Source: Corinectria fuckeliana (Eukaryota; Ascomycota; Sordariomycetes; Hypocreales; Nectriaceae). Taken from it: a DNA stretch of 64,000 nucleotides. The position numbers were made by a program, and so were the translations under genes. This document shows, piece by piece, positions 48,039 to 59,500 of the stretch (position 1 is the first letter of the stretch; every line of letters starts with the position of its first letter). Under the pieces are notes generated by a model. The model worked only from the letters and a program-made list of their open reading frames with translations, was not told the DNA's origin and did no database searches. The stretch spans positions 1 to 64,000 of the forward strand of contig WPDH01000123.1 of the NCBI GenBank assembly GCA_019137255.1. The letters are read 5' to 3'.

Positions 48039-48794
48039 ATGTTCGTCTCTCGCTCGGTGACCAGAGGCGCGCTGCGACACGGGTGCAATGCCGTGCGCCA
48101 TTTCTCCTCGACTCGGCCCGTCGCCGTCGCTTACCACTCCTACGGCCTCCCCTCTAACCTCAATTCTCCGCCCCTGAGGGCCGATGACGTCCCCGAGACT
48201 TCAATAGCCCAGCCCGACCCTCTCCCTAAAGTCCACGAGACGCGGCCCCCGCCGCAGCAGCAGCTTCACCAGCGCACAGAGGCTGTCCCGACCCCTCCAG
48301 CCGCCCCGGCCGCCGTCGCCGCCACCCCGCAAACACCGCCTCCCAAAGTTGTCGAGAAGGAGGCCCAGAAGCCGAAGGCTGCGCGCCCTCGGTCCAAGCT
48401 ACGCGCCCGCAAGGCGGCCATGAAGCTGACGCCCTCGGCGGTGGAGCAATTGAAGACGCTGCTCGACCAACCCGAGCCGAAGCTCATCAAGGTCGGCGTG
48501 CGCAACCGAGGCTGCAGCGGGCTGGCATATCACCTCGAGTACGTGGATAAGCCGGGCGCGTTCGACGAGACGGTGGAGCAGGATGGCGTCAAGGTCCTGA
48601 TAGACAGCAAGGCTCTGTTCAGCATTATCGGCAGCGAGATGGACTGGGCTGAGGATAAGCTTAATCAGCGCTTTGTCTTCAGGAATCCTAACATAAGTGA
48701 GTTGCGGCCTCTCAGCCCGGATATTCTCGAGGCTTGTTGCTAATCTGTCGACGCAGAGGAGGAATGTGGCTGCGGAGAGTCATTCATGGTATAG
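48039..48794 (+). CDS. isa1: Mitochondrial iron-sulfur cluster assembly protein Isa1 (A-type, HesB/IscA)
   Basis: Exons 48039-48696 and 48757-48794 encode 231 residues. The 60-nt intron (GTGAGT to GCAG, with a GCTAAT branch site) separates the body from a 38-nt last exon that supplies EECGCGESFMV. Without it the frame would run on to 48743 and lose two of the three cluster-binding cysteines. The three cysteines are Cys159 (in RNRGCSG), Cys223 and Cys225. The N-terminus is Arg/Ser-rich with RHFSSTR, a mitochondrial targeting signal. A long Pro/Ala/Gln linker (about 60-125) precedes the A-type domain (about 128-231), as in fungal orthologues. Isa1 acts with Isa2 in making [4Fe-4S] clusters for aconitase-type and radical-SAM enzymes. 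Confidence 0.95.
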
Positions 48795-49387
48795 ACGATA
48801 GAAGGCGTCTTCTCGGCAACAAACAAGGCGGACGACGACCAAGCATAACCGATGACGCATTCATAAAACGACACAATATCGACGATGGAAAGACACGAGC
48901 CGGCTCCTAAACGAAGGAGAATGCCAGAACACACCGTCAAAACAATCCTAGGGGGATTCTTTCTCCTAAAAGAGGAGAGGTATGCATCATGAACAGCATC
49001 TCGGGCAACCAAACAGCACGCGGAAACGGTATTTACAGCTCAATGCCTCTGTAACACGAAAAATGGGAGAGGACCGGCCCTAGACGCGAGAACCTGGGGC
49101 CCAGTCTCATATACTTATTGGCGTTGGGTTAGAATGGAGACAACTGCCTATTCTTGATTGTTGAATATAATATATCCCAGTGTACTTAGTACGACTTGAC
49201 CATGTTTTTGACTACAATTATACTGGCGCTCATGAACCTGCTTCAATTGTGATGGTGGAACACGCTCGACCGGTCGGCCTTCTCATAGCTCTCGTCAATT
49301 AGCAGCTGAAGACGCATACATAAATGTTGCGGACTCATGGCCTGGCTGAAAATCGACGCTGCAACGGTGACGCGTCACATGACTTCA
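48795..49387. other. Intergenic DNA between isa1 and the copia-1 insertion
   Basis: This includes the isa1 3' UTR. The right part, from an ATG at 49324, is open in the same phase as the alkyltransferase gene across the empty insertion site (see findings). No other gene is seen. Confidence 0.55.
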
Positions 49388-49392
49388 CGATA

Positions 49393-49649
49393 TGTTGGAC
49401 ACGTGATCGATCGTAAGTGGGTCTAACGGGCCGAATTTCGGGTGATTTGATCACAGAAAAATAGATGATGATAATGAAGCCTAGCAATGTGATTCAATTG
49501 ATGTGATTATCGCTAGAATTGGTGTTGTTGTGACCGTGTGGTCGTGTTCCTCTTCCGGCCCCTTGTCTTTTGAGGGAATTCCCGTCTTCCAGATCATCCG
49601 GGCTTCCGTGGCCTTAGTCATCCCCTTCAGCCGGGTCCCCTGTCTGACA
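49393..49649 (-). repeat. Left LTR of copia-1 (3' LTR), nearly unmutated
   Basis: This 257-bp copy keeps the G and C at about twenty sites where the right copy has A or T. Only one site (in GATTATCG) looks more mutated here than in the right copy. Confidence 0.93.
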
Positions 49650-49989
49650 CACCCCCCCAGTTGAAGCTATTCACGGCTTTGACTGTCTATCTGATGGCTC
49701 CTTTCTTGTTGTTGTAGGGAGCAAAAATCAGTCTCTACCTGGCTTTGAACACAAGTCTTGCAAAAGAGTGATCATAAGGGCATTGAGGTTATCATCAAGC
49801 CCGGCAAAAAGGAGGGAATCCCACCACCCGGATGGTCGTCTCTTTGACATTGTTTTCAGTAAGTGGATATAGTTGCAGACTGCTTAAAGCGGCTGTGGCC
49901 TGCTGATTTGGAAGGATTAGTTGTAGTGGCTTTGACTGTTACGCTAATCTGGGTCTTTCTAGAAGGAAGGTTGTTAATCCTGACATATG

Positions 49990-50650
49990 AGGCTCTCGCC
50001 GCGGCTGCTATTGCTGACGTAATCACAGCTGCTGACATAATCATAGCATCTTTGAATCTGATGCCGGAAATGGGCTCAAATCAAGGTCTGACTGCAGCCG
50101 GGTCATCAGGCCCGTAAGATTATTAAGCTTACGCTTTTCTTTAAGCTGATCCGTGATATCCACAAGCCTAAGCTGCTTCACGAAGGTTCTAAAAGGCTCG
50201 CTTGCCAGGACCTTCATGAGGCTGTCAGCTAGCATGTCTTTAGATGGTGTGTATTCCACTGTGATAGTCCCTTTCTTAGCTTCCTGACGAAGCTAGTGAT
50301 TGTGTATATTAACATGCTGTAAGCTTGTACGTAGCTGGCTTAGCTGCTTGTTAACGAGCCTGATCGTCTGCGTGTTATTATACTGAATTCGTATGCACCC
50401 GGCGCTTCTAAGCTTGAGTCCCAGCTCCATAAGAAGCTGGCTCTGGAACATACCTTCCTTGGCGGCTTGTGATAGTGCTAGCAGCTCTGTCTTAGTCGTT
50501 AAGGTTGTCACCGTAGCCTGCTTATTTGCCCTCTATCTTATGACTCCTCTGAACAGCTTTATGATGTATGCTTATGAGCTCTTGTGGTCGCTTAAGTTAT
50601 TAGCAAAAGAGGTATTACTAGCCATAATAAAGTCGTCTCTGCCGCCCAGC
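49990..50650 (-). pseudogene. copia-1 RNase H, mostly readable
   Basis: The - strand frames 50511-50293 and 50259-50041 form one RNase H C-terminal domain interrupted by a single TAG where a Trp codon fits. TELLALSQAAKEG is the copia S-T-x-x-E-x-x-A-L helix. I-Q-Y-N-N-T-Q-T-I holds the catalytic Asp position, now Asn, and VEYTPSKDMLADSL the final conserved block (the first residue is read as M from a GTG codon). Neighbouring pol is far more mutated, so this end of the element escaped most RIP. It is not functional. Confidence 0.82.
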
Positions 50651-53600
50651 TGAAGAGCTAGGGTGTGAGTCTTCTTAAGGTATAGGAGGGTTTAGTTGAC
50701 GGCTTTGTGGTGTATCAGTCTGGGGTTCTAGCTATATTATAATAACTGTGAGATTATAAAGATGATGTTAGGGCGTGTGATCACTATAATATATAGGATT
50801 AAGCTTATCTTCTGTTAGTAACTTTAGATCTCTACAGCTAATGCTTAGCCTTAGTATGCCTACAGCTTAATCTTTATTATTGGGGTACAAGCTGTGCTTC
50901 TACTGTCTAGTGTAGTTACTAGATTAGCGATCTTAAGTGCGTATTAGGATTGTGATAGCTAGATCAGCTTCTTCTTCCTGTCTTAATAGACTGTGATCCT
51001 AAGGAACCACTAAAGGTTATGCCTGCCTATTATCACGTATTATACTTAAAGCTTATATATTAGTTATGCCACCACCTCTGTTAAGTCCTGTTAGAACGCT
51101 AGGGTGATATTATCCATATAGTAGAAGATAATAATCCTATTCTTAATTATATAGTAGGGCTTATAGGGAACTATCTTAAATCTTATCTCTTTTAGGGCTC
51201 TTCTGAGCTTTTTCTGCCAGAGGAGAGGTGATTCTCTAAGCCTGTATAGTATCTTATTTATAAGTAAGATCTTTCCTGCCTTTTTGTGCCCTAGTGGTAT
51301 CTTTATATATACTTTTTGTTTAAGGGTTATATTTATAAATATGTTAATAGTATTATACTGTATAAGCTTGAGGTTAAAGCGCGCTATAATAGCTATAAGG
51401 GTTTAAAATGATCTTTTAGCAAGAGTGGATATATATATCTCTTATAATCTTACGGCTTATTAATCACTATATACAACTAGCTGTATCTTACACTTTGTGA
51501 AGTAGCTGTTCTTATTAGTCTTATAAGTGTATACTTACATATAATTAAGGATCTGCTTGCTATTAGCTTGTTCTCTAGGCATTTTAGTCTATAAGCCTAT
51601 CTTAGTATGACTCTAAAGGTGTATTTCTTCTGCCTTAAGAAATAGCTTTCTTAGAGGATGCTTTAGCATCTTACTATTATAATAAGACGGTAAAGGTAGG
51701 TCCCTCTGGTGTACACAGTCCTAGGGATCAGGCCAGCTTATTAGCTGCTATAACAGATAATATAGTCTAGCCTAGTTGACTTTTTTCTCTTAGAATATGC
51801 CTATAGGGGCAACTAGGCGACCTACTGTAAAGGCAGCTTACTAAAATGACTCTTTTCTAGTTATATAAGTACCTTTTTTACTCTCTAGGGACAGCCTTTC
51901 TAAGCCCTCTACCTTTATAATTATCTTTATAAATAACCCTGCTAATAGAGACTCTTATGGGGTTAGATATAGAGCCTTAGGGTGTTTATCTGTCCTGTCT
52001 TTTGCTCTGTTATCCTGTATTTCCCTTATGGGGTCTTAGCTGTCGCCTAAGCTGTTAGCAGTATATATATTATCATCTTCGTAGAGGGAGGTTAAAAGGT
52101 TATTACTAGTTTCTTCTTTTTAGCTTAGCTTGTGTTAGGGTTTAGTCTTCTTAATCTGAGTGAGTAGGTTAGTGATTTTCTTAGTCTTAGTATGTAGGAA
52201 GTTATCTTTAAGCTTATTTAGGCTCCCTAGAAAGGTTTCTTCTTTGTTAAAGATAATATCCCTTATAGTAATAATCTTGTTAAGAAGAGGGTTTTAGATC
52301 TTATAGATATTTGTAGATTAATAACTAATAAGATACCTAATAAATGCCTTTAGGTTAAGCTTATAGAGATGCTATACCTTCTTCTAGGCTGCTATAGTTA
52401 TTATGTATACCTTGTAGCTATAGACTTATAGGTGCCTAAGGCGTGGGCTACAGTCCTTAATAATAATACTGTCTTAGTGGGTAATATAGGTGTGAAATCA
52501 GTCGTAAGAGGACTTCTAGTTAAATATGTAATAAGAAAGCCAGTTGTGTAGATAGATTACTATACTGTAGATCTTACGCTAAAGCTCCTTAGGGAGCCTC
52601 ACTCTCTGCCTTATAGTATAAGCCTTAGTTTTTATCACTCCTCCTGATCTCTCTACCCCCCTATTTTGCTCCTAAGTATTAGTTGCTAATAGCTTAATTA
52701 AAATGCCTTTTTCTTTAAGTATTATACCTACTGTCTTCTTCACCTTAGTGATTTTGTTATTATATTTAAATACCTGTAGCGTAAAGTGATACTAGGCCTC
52801 ACAGGACGTTAGGAACATATTAAAGGTGTTAATAAGATACTTTACTATATGATTCTAAAGGTATATTTCCTAGATGTAGCTAGACCAGCAGTCTGTAAAG
52901 AGCATAAGGCTGTTAAAGCCCTCTATATTAGCTATCAGGTGTGTAAAGTTAACAGCAATCTGTTTTCCTAGGCCTTTATTATATGCCTTTAGGACTTAAG
53001 AGATTTAGCATGTGATTTTTACTATTAGGCAGTTATCACACTTAATAGTTAATAGTCTCTTAATCTTAGTGCTTATTAAGGTGTTAACTAGCTGGTTAAG
53101 AGTCTTAGGACTAGGATGTCCTAGTCTAAGATGCCACTTTGTGCTGTCTGCCTTGCTTATCTTCACATAATATAACTAGGCTAGGAAGGCTTAATATTAT
53201 AATACCCCTGTGAGGCTGCTATCTTTAAGGACATACTAATTATAATAATTAAGTAGGTTACTTATAACCTAGTGGTGCTAGTCCCTAAGAGAGTTATTCT
53301 TTAGGCTTTAGTCCCACTAGATCCTGTGTTTTCTCAGTTTTTATAGTAAGATAAGGTTACAGGTAAAGCTCTTATAGTATACTATATTGTGTAGGTAGAG
53401 GTATTATATTTCTTTTTAGGGTGATAAGAAGAGCCAGATAGTAATATTACTATAGCTGATAACTAGGACCTTTTACATGCTAGTATGTATATAGTCTCTA
53501 GGGTTAGCTTAGATAAGGTCTTTAAACTATGTCTTATTATTAAAGATATATAAAGTAGCTCCTAAGTTAAGAATAGTAGAGTTCTTTAACAGGTATAAGA

Positions 53601-54810
53601 AGCTTAAGAAAGCTGCTTTTTTCTCTATGAGTAATACAGCTAGGGCTTTCTTAACTTCTTATAGGAGTCACTCTTTCTTACTAGATGACTTTTTTAATAT
53701 CTTAATCTTCTTTTTTAAGTTAGGGTTTATAGTAAGGTTATAGTCTATAGTCTTTCAGGTTTCTAGTCTCTCTCTAAACCACCTTAGCAGGTTATCCTAA
53801 AAGATATAAAGGCATTTAGTAAGAGGGTGAAATTACTCGCAAGCTAGGTATATCTTACTGCTTAATCTCTTGCTCTTATTATTCCTCCCCTTCTTATTCT
53901 TCTTCTTAGGAGGCTTATTATAGAGTATAGATTCGTCAGATCCTAATCCCTTATAGTTAGCTAGAAAAGCTCCTTCTTACTTAACCCCTTAGTTACCCTT
54001 CTGGGCCTTTTTCACACCCTGTATAGTAAGCCGCATCCTGTTAGCAATTATCTGATACGTGAGGGTATTATTAGTAACTTTCTCTCTCTTCTTAGACTTT
54101 TAAATCTTAAGACTATTATTAAGGAAGGGCTTAGTAAGCTCTTCTAGCAGTTAGTACTATATAAGGACCAGGTTGGCTATAAGGAGCTTAAGAGTAGTAG
54201 TATTATATATAATATGTTTAAAGTTATCTACCTAAGCGTCTAGGTCTTTTAGAATTATTAGGGTAGCTTTAAAGAAAGCTCTCTATACGCTAAGGGTAGT
54301 ACCCTAAGCTATATAGTAGTTAGCACTCACAGCCTTCTTCAGGGTGATATACCAGTCTCTTAAGCTGCTGTCTAGGTTATAGTTATATTCCTAGAGGCTC
54401 TTTTTGACTATATCTTTAACCTAGGCCTTAATAGCAGTAAGGTTCTTATTCTGCTCTTTATATGTATTATTATTAGTGTTATACCAGGCTAGGGTTATCC
54501 TTATATACTCAGCCCAGGTTTTACCTGCTGTGGTAGTTAGGGTAGAAGAGTCTACTAAGGCCTTAAGAGGTAGCAGCATAATAGGCGGAAAGAGAGCTGG
54601 CGGATTAGCAACTTTAGGGTTAATATAGGGCTAAAGGTGCTTAGCCTTAACCTTCGTGATAAAGTGCTTATTCTAGCCGTACTAGTCGGCTGATCTATTC
54701 AGCCTAATCATCTCATCTGATCTTCTAGTTATAGATAATATCTTAGTGGTTATTACTCAGGTTTTTACGTGATATTCGCCTTTATTAACAGAGGCTATAA
54801 GACTCTTAAT
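50650..54810 (-). pseudogene. copia-1 gag, integrase and reverse transcriptase relic (heavily RIPed)
   Basis: Reverse transcriptase is visible on the - strand at 51090-51150 as KNRIIIFYYMDNITLAF, containing the catalytic YxDD box with one Asp mutated to Asn. Integrase and gag should lie toward 52000-54800 by copia gene order but are too stop-rich to delimit. Base composition is AT-rich and TpA-rich compared with the flanks. Confidence 0.65.
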
Positions 54811-55067
54811 TGTTAGACATATAATCAATCATAAGTGGGTCTAACAGGCTGAATTTCAGGTGATTTAATCACAGAAAAATAGATGATAATAATAAAGCCT
54901 AGCAATATGATTCAATTGATGTGATCATCGCTAGAATTAGTGTTGTTATGACCGTGTAGTTGTATTTCTCTTCCGGCCCCTTGTCTTTTGAGGGAATTCC
55001 CGTCTTCCAGATCATCCGGGCTTCCGTGGCCTTAGTCATCCCCTTCAGCCGGGTCCCCTGTCTGACA
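54811..55067 (-). repeat. Right LTR of copia-1 (5' LTR), inner half RIPed
   Basis: The first 150 bp or so carries G-to-A and C-to-T changes relative to 49393-49649. The last 98 bp or so (from about 54970) is identical to the left copy. Target duplication cgata follows at 55068-55072. Confidence 0.93.
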
Positions 55068-55294
55068 CGATATGTGTTGCTTTAGATGTTGTCCGCCGCG
55101 CCCTTTCGTATGATCATCCCGTGTTTAAAGATGGCTCGCTCTCGCTGGTTTCTTCCTACGCCATCCGAAACATTGCGTCCTTCTCCATTGACCAGCTACC
55201 GATAAATCCCACCACTGCAAGTATTGGTCTTTCACTGAGGAGCCTCACCATCATCGATCAGGGCACACGACGCCAAACACATACATCGTCACCA

Positions 55295-55828
55295 ATGATG
55301 CTGGCAGGAAGGAAACGACCACTGGATGATCCCACCGAAGAAGTGAAATCCAAGATAACAAAGCCGAGCCCTTCAGGGCCACATCCAACCACACCCAGTG
55401 AACCCTCCCCAATCCCCGCACACTTCCCTGCCTGCATGCACGCACAGCTCGCACGCATCGCCGGCGCCCAGCGCACGCCGTTCGAGAAGCGCGTCTGGAC
55501 GGCGCTGTGCCAGATCCCGCTGGGCTCCTTCACGACGTACGGCCTGCTGGCGGCGCACCTCAACTCGTCGCCGCGGGCGGTCGGCAACGCGCTGCGGCGC
55601 AACCCGTTCGCGCCGGACGTGCCGTGCCACCGCGTGGTGGCCACGGGGGGCGCGCTAGGCGGCTTCAAGGGGAAGTGGCCGCGGGATGGCGAGGGGATCA
55701 CGATCGACGAGAAGAAGAAGCTATTGAGGGGCGAAGGGGTCAGGCTTGACGGCAAAGGGAAGGTGGTTGGGACACCGTTCGGTGGGTTTGTACGAGAGGA
55801 AGGGGATGGTTCTATATACGCTAGATAG
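55295..55828 (+). CDS. mgt1: Methylated-DNA--protein-cysteine (O6-alkylguanine) methyltransferase
   Basis: The single-exon frame from ATG 55295 (a second ATG follows at once) encodes 177 residues. A basic, Pro/Ser-rich N-terminus (about 1-45) is followed by the DNA-binding and methyltransferase domain (about 55-170). It has FEKRVWTALCQIPLGSFTTYG, the winged-helix segment SPRAVGNALRRNP with the arginine finger, and the active-site V-P-C-H-R-V with Cys111. The cysteine takes the alkyl group from O6-alkylguanine irreversibly, acting in the nucleus. Size agrees with small fungal enzymes (yeast Mgt1, 188 residues). The same phase is open upstream with no ATG until the copia LTR, which ends 228 bp before this start, so the promoter or N-terminus may be altered. 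Very high GC at 55440-55640 is unlike its flanks. Confidence 0.9.
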   Translation: MMLAGRKRPLDDPTEEVKSKITKPSPSGPHPTTPSEPSPIPAHFPACMHAQLARIAGAQRTPFEKRVWTALCQIPLGSFTTYGLLAAHLNSSPRAVGNALRRNPFAPDVPCHRVVATGGALGGFKGKWPRDGEGITIDEKKKLLRGEGVRLDGKGKVVGTPFGGFVREEGDGSIYAR

Positions 55829-55989
55829 TAAGTTGCGGGCTGGGCTTAACGGGCTGCAGTCTTGTGCCCAGGGATGGATATGGGATGTGTATGCTACGAG
55901 ATCTGATGGGAGGGCAACCTAGAGTGTTAGAGTAATATGATGAATAGATAACAAGCGTATGAAGTAGGCAAACCACACGCTCAAAGCAG
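55829..55989. other. 3' flank of the alkyltransferase gene
   Basis: Short ordinary-composition sequence, probably the 3' UTR. Nothing else is seen. Confidence 0.5.
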
Positions 55990-56012
55990 GAGTTGTGCTA
56001 TTCGGGCTGTAC
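55990..56012 (+). repeat. Left terminal inverted repeat of the MITE-like element
   Basis: This is the 23-bp arm complementary to 63275-63297 with one T/C difference. Confidence 0.75.
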
Positions 56013-56267
56013 TATGCATCTATTCGGGCTGTAAACACACTTCTTACCGTGTCGTTCATTTTATCGCATTCCCGATTCTCTATGCCCTATTTAGTGCACT
56101 GACTCCCTGACGCCTAAACCCCATAACGCTCTAACATTATGACGCCCTAATGCTCTATCTGCTTTATCATTATTGATAGCGAGACTATCACAGGAAAGAA
56201 GATACAGTGAAGGCCCAAATAAGCATGTCATGTGATATACCTACAGCCCCACTAGAAATATTGTACA

Positions 56268-56430
56268 TGTTGGTGGTAGGACCACTAGTCAGGCCCGCTA
56301 TCGGGCGCCGTCCATATTTCTGCCTTAGATGCTAGGCATCTAGCGACAACAGCGATCCCCTTAGGGACTTACTATTCCGCCCCTTTTCCTAGCTTAGTAT
56401 AGTTATATAATACACGCAGTTATATTAATA
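56268..56430 (+). repeat. 5' LTR of copia-2
   Basis: The outer (left) half is unmutated and the inner half is RIPed, relative to 63112-63274. Confidence 0.92.
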
Positions 56431-56599
56431 GTTATAAGCCTAGTAGTAACTTTTTAAGTGAATTCTAGCCTTTAGTATTAATCTAGTATTATTTTTAATA
56501 TTAAGAAAAGACTTATAAGTAACTAATTCCTCTCTTAGCTAAGTAATTACTCCTAAGGCTTATAAATTTTAATTTAAGTGATTTATATAATTTAAAGTA

Positions 56600-59500
56600 A
56601 TTTACCTATTAAGTACTTAGCGTACTTTTAGCTACTAATATAATAGATATAAATAGTATAAAAGCATTTTTAGACTTTCTTTTTAAGCTAAAAAAGGCTA
56701 AGAACTAGACCTTATAGCTAAAGTGTATTTACACTTTAGCTATAATATATAAAATCTAAGAATATATTAGCTTAGAGACTATATTAGGTATTAATAATCT
56801 AGTATTAGATCTTATGCTAGTTATTAATAAGAGAGACTTTTTCTTAAAGCCTAAAAGACTAGATTTTTTAGGTATTAGTAATAGTAAGAAAAAGGCTCTT
56901 ATTATATAAATCTATTAGCTTAACCTTAAAGATTAGTAGTAAAACTATAATATTAAGTAAGCTAATAATAATAGGCTATTTATACTTTAGCAGGTAAAAT
57001 AAGATAAGAGCTTATAAGATAAGACTCTTAAGAAGAAAAAGCTAGATAAGCTTAAAGTATTTATCTTAAAGACTCTTTTAGGTAGTTATACTATATATAT
57101 TAGGAAAATATAAAATCTTAAGAAGATTATTAGCTATCTTAAGCTTTTTATTAATCCTAAAGATAAGAATAATATCTATAAAGTTAAGATAAAGTTTTAA
57201 GCTCTAGTAACTAAAAAAAGGTTAAGAGATTAGAAAGCTTAAGCTAACTAGTTTAAAAAGGCCTAAAAGAATTATATTATATATAAGGTGATTATTATTA
57301 ATAAGAAGAGGGCTAGAAGGGAGTTCTTAAAGGTAATAAAGCCTTAGTAAGAGTTTTATTATACCTAAGATAAGCTTATTATAAGATAAAAGAGTAAAAG
57401 TAAAAAGATAAATAATCTACTTAAGATTATATATATCTTTTATAATAATATAAGAAAGAAAAAGTTAAATTCTTTTTAGGCTTACTTTATAATAGCCTTT
57501 AGGTTATTAAACTCTTCTTAGTTAAGCTAGTAAACTAAAACTATAAGTTAAAAGTGTTTTAGCTATAAAAGAAGATATCTTATATAGATATCTATATAGT
57601 AAGAAAGATATTTTAACTTTCTAGCCTTATATAAAAAGAAATACACTTTAGAGGGCTAAAGCTTTTACCTTAGGTAGAATAAGACTTTTAAAAAGCAGTT
57701 TAATAAGTACCTAAAAAAGCTAAAAAAGGCTAATACTTAAACTCTAGTAAAAAAAGCAACTTATATGCTAATTAACAGTCTAAAAGAGAAGGCAGAAATA
57801 ATAACTATTACTTATTAAACCTCTCTTTTAGGTTTTATTCCTAATATAAATACTTTATATATAGCTATATATAATATAACTTTTATAAACCTTATAATTA
57901 GAGATATTACTATTTATAATTTTAGCATCTTATACTACTTTTTTAACTATATAAACTAGTTCTCTAAAGAAAGCTTTAATTAGAGGGTTAAAAAGACTGC
58001 TTATATAAGAGATAGTAAGATATTTATAAAAGGCTATAATATAGTTAACCTAAGAGTTTAATACTCTAAGTTTTCTAAGAGTAGGCTTATTAGACTTAAG
58101 TATACTTACTATATACTAAAGATATATCTTAATATAATCTTAAGCTTTTAGATATATAGTAATAGTATTATTTAGGATTAGAAAGTAGAAGTTTTTTAGA
58201 TAAAAGAATTATTTAAGATAGTAGCCTTTATATAACTCTATATAAGCTAGTAGGTTATTTTAATAAGAGTATTTATTTAAAGCCCTTTAGTTATAATAGC
58301 CTTAAAGCTTAGGATAATCCCTAAAGAGGATACTAAGCTCTAATATTAATAATATAGTTATATAAGATAGAAAGCTCTTAATTAGCTAGTCTTATTAAGT
58401 TTAGAAGTAAGAGTTAAAAGACCTCTTCTTAAGAAATATTAGGTTTATATTATAATAAAAGTAATAATAACAGTCTTAAGAAAGTTTTTAAACTATATCT
58501 CTTAAGAGCTTAAAAAAGTAATAAATTATAATTTTTATTACTTTTTAGTGCTTATATATAATAGCTACTATTATTAGGTCCTATTTATAAATATAATAAT
58601 AAAAATATGTTTTTTTTACCTCTTAAAGATAAAGTTAAATATTAAGAGTGTATTTAAAAAGCTATAAGCTTAGCTATAAACTTAATATAGCCTTAAGATC
58701 TTACTCTTATAGTGTAATAGTAAGAAGGCTCTTTTTACTAAAAAGAAAAAAGAGATCTTTAAGAATAATAATATAATTATCTATAAGTCTACTCTATTAA
58801 CCCTAATATAAAACAGGAGTGCTAAAATATTAGAAAGAATTATTAAGGTTAAGAGTAAAGTTATAATTAAGAAGTTAAAACTCTTAGAAGAGCTTACCTT
58901 TAAGATATACTATATAGTAATATATCTTTTTAATTATACACTTTATTAAAAGAAAAATCAGTAGGTAACTCTCTACTAGCTTTAGTAAGACTAGGTTAAA
59001 AATAATATCTTTATATATAGTTATATTCTTAAGAATATAAGACTCTTATAAGTATATATTAAGGTTTTTAAGTACTTAGCCTACCTAATAACTATAGCTG
59101 CCTTAAAATATATTAAGTTATATAAGTTTTTAAGCTTACTTATAAAAAGAGCTTATATTAGGTATCTTATTAGCTATAAGAGTGTTAAAGTTTACTAGCT
59201 TTAACTAGTATTATAAAATCCTAGGAAAATCCTAGTATATATTAGTATACAGTACTATTAGCACTGTGCTAACACTGTGTGGAGACTTTCTTATATTTCT
59301 ATTAGCTATTATTAAATCGCCACTATCTGCTGGTTTTCTAACTTATACTATAGTTTAGATAAACTCTATAAGACTCGCCACCGGAACTGCAATTGCGGCG
59401 TAACGTTGCATCCGACCGATCCGAGATTTCAGTATGACATTCGTCATCACTTTAGCTACAGATCGAGCTATTATACGACCTATTTGGACTGCTGGGAGAC

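Larger units (their letters stand above)
49393..55067 (-). mobile_element. Ty1/copia retrotransposon (copia-1), - strand, partly RIPed
   Basis: The element is 5,675 bp with 257-bp LTRs at 49393-49649 and 54811-55067, and exact target duplication cgata (49388-49392 and 55068-55072). The LTRs keep canonical TG...CA ends. On the - strand, reverse transcriptase (YMDNI, from YMDDI, at about 51104-51120) precedes RNase H (50511-50041). A G-rich polypurine tract (GGGGGGGTG on the - strand) abuts the LTR at 49650-49660. RIP is heavy from about 50650 to 54960. The left LTR, the 1 kb beside it and the outer 98 bp of the right LTR are nearly untouched. Confidence 0.93.

Noticed and set aside
48697..48743. 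C-terminal extension of the isa1 frame (LRPLSPDILEACC end)
   Set aside because: Intron read-through. Splicing gives the conserved Cys-Gly-Cys terminus instead.
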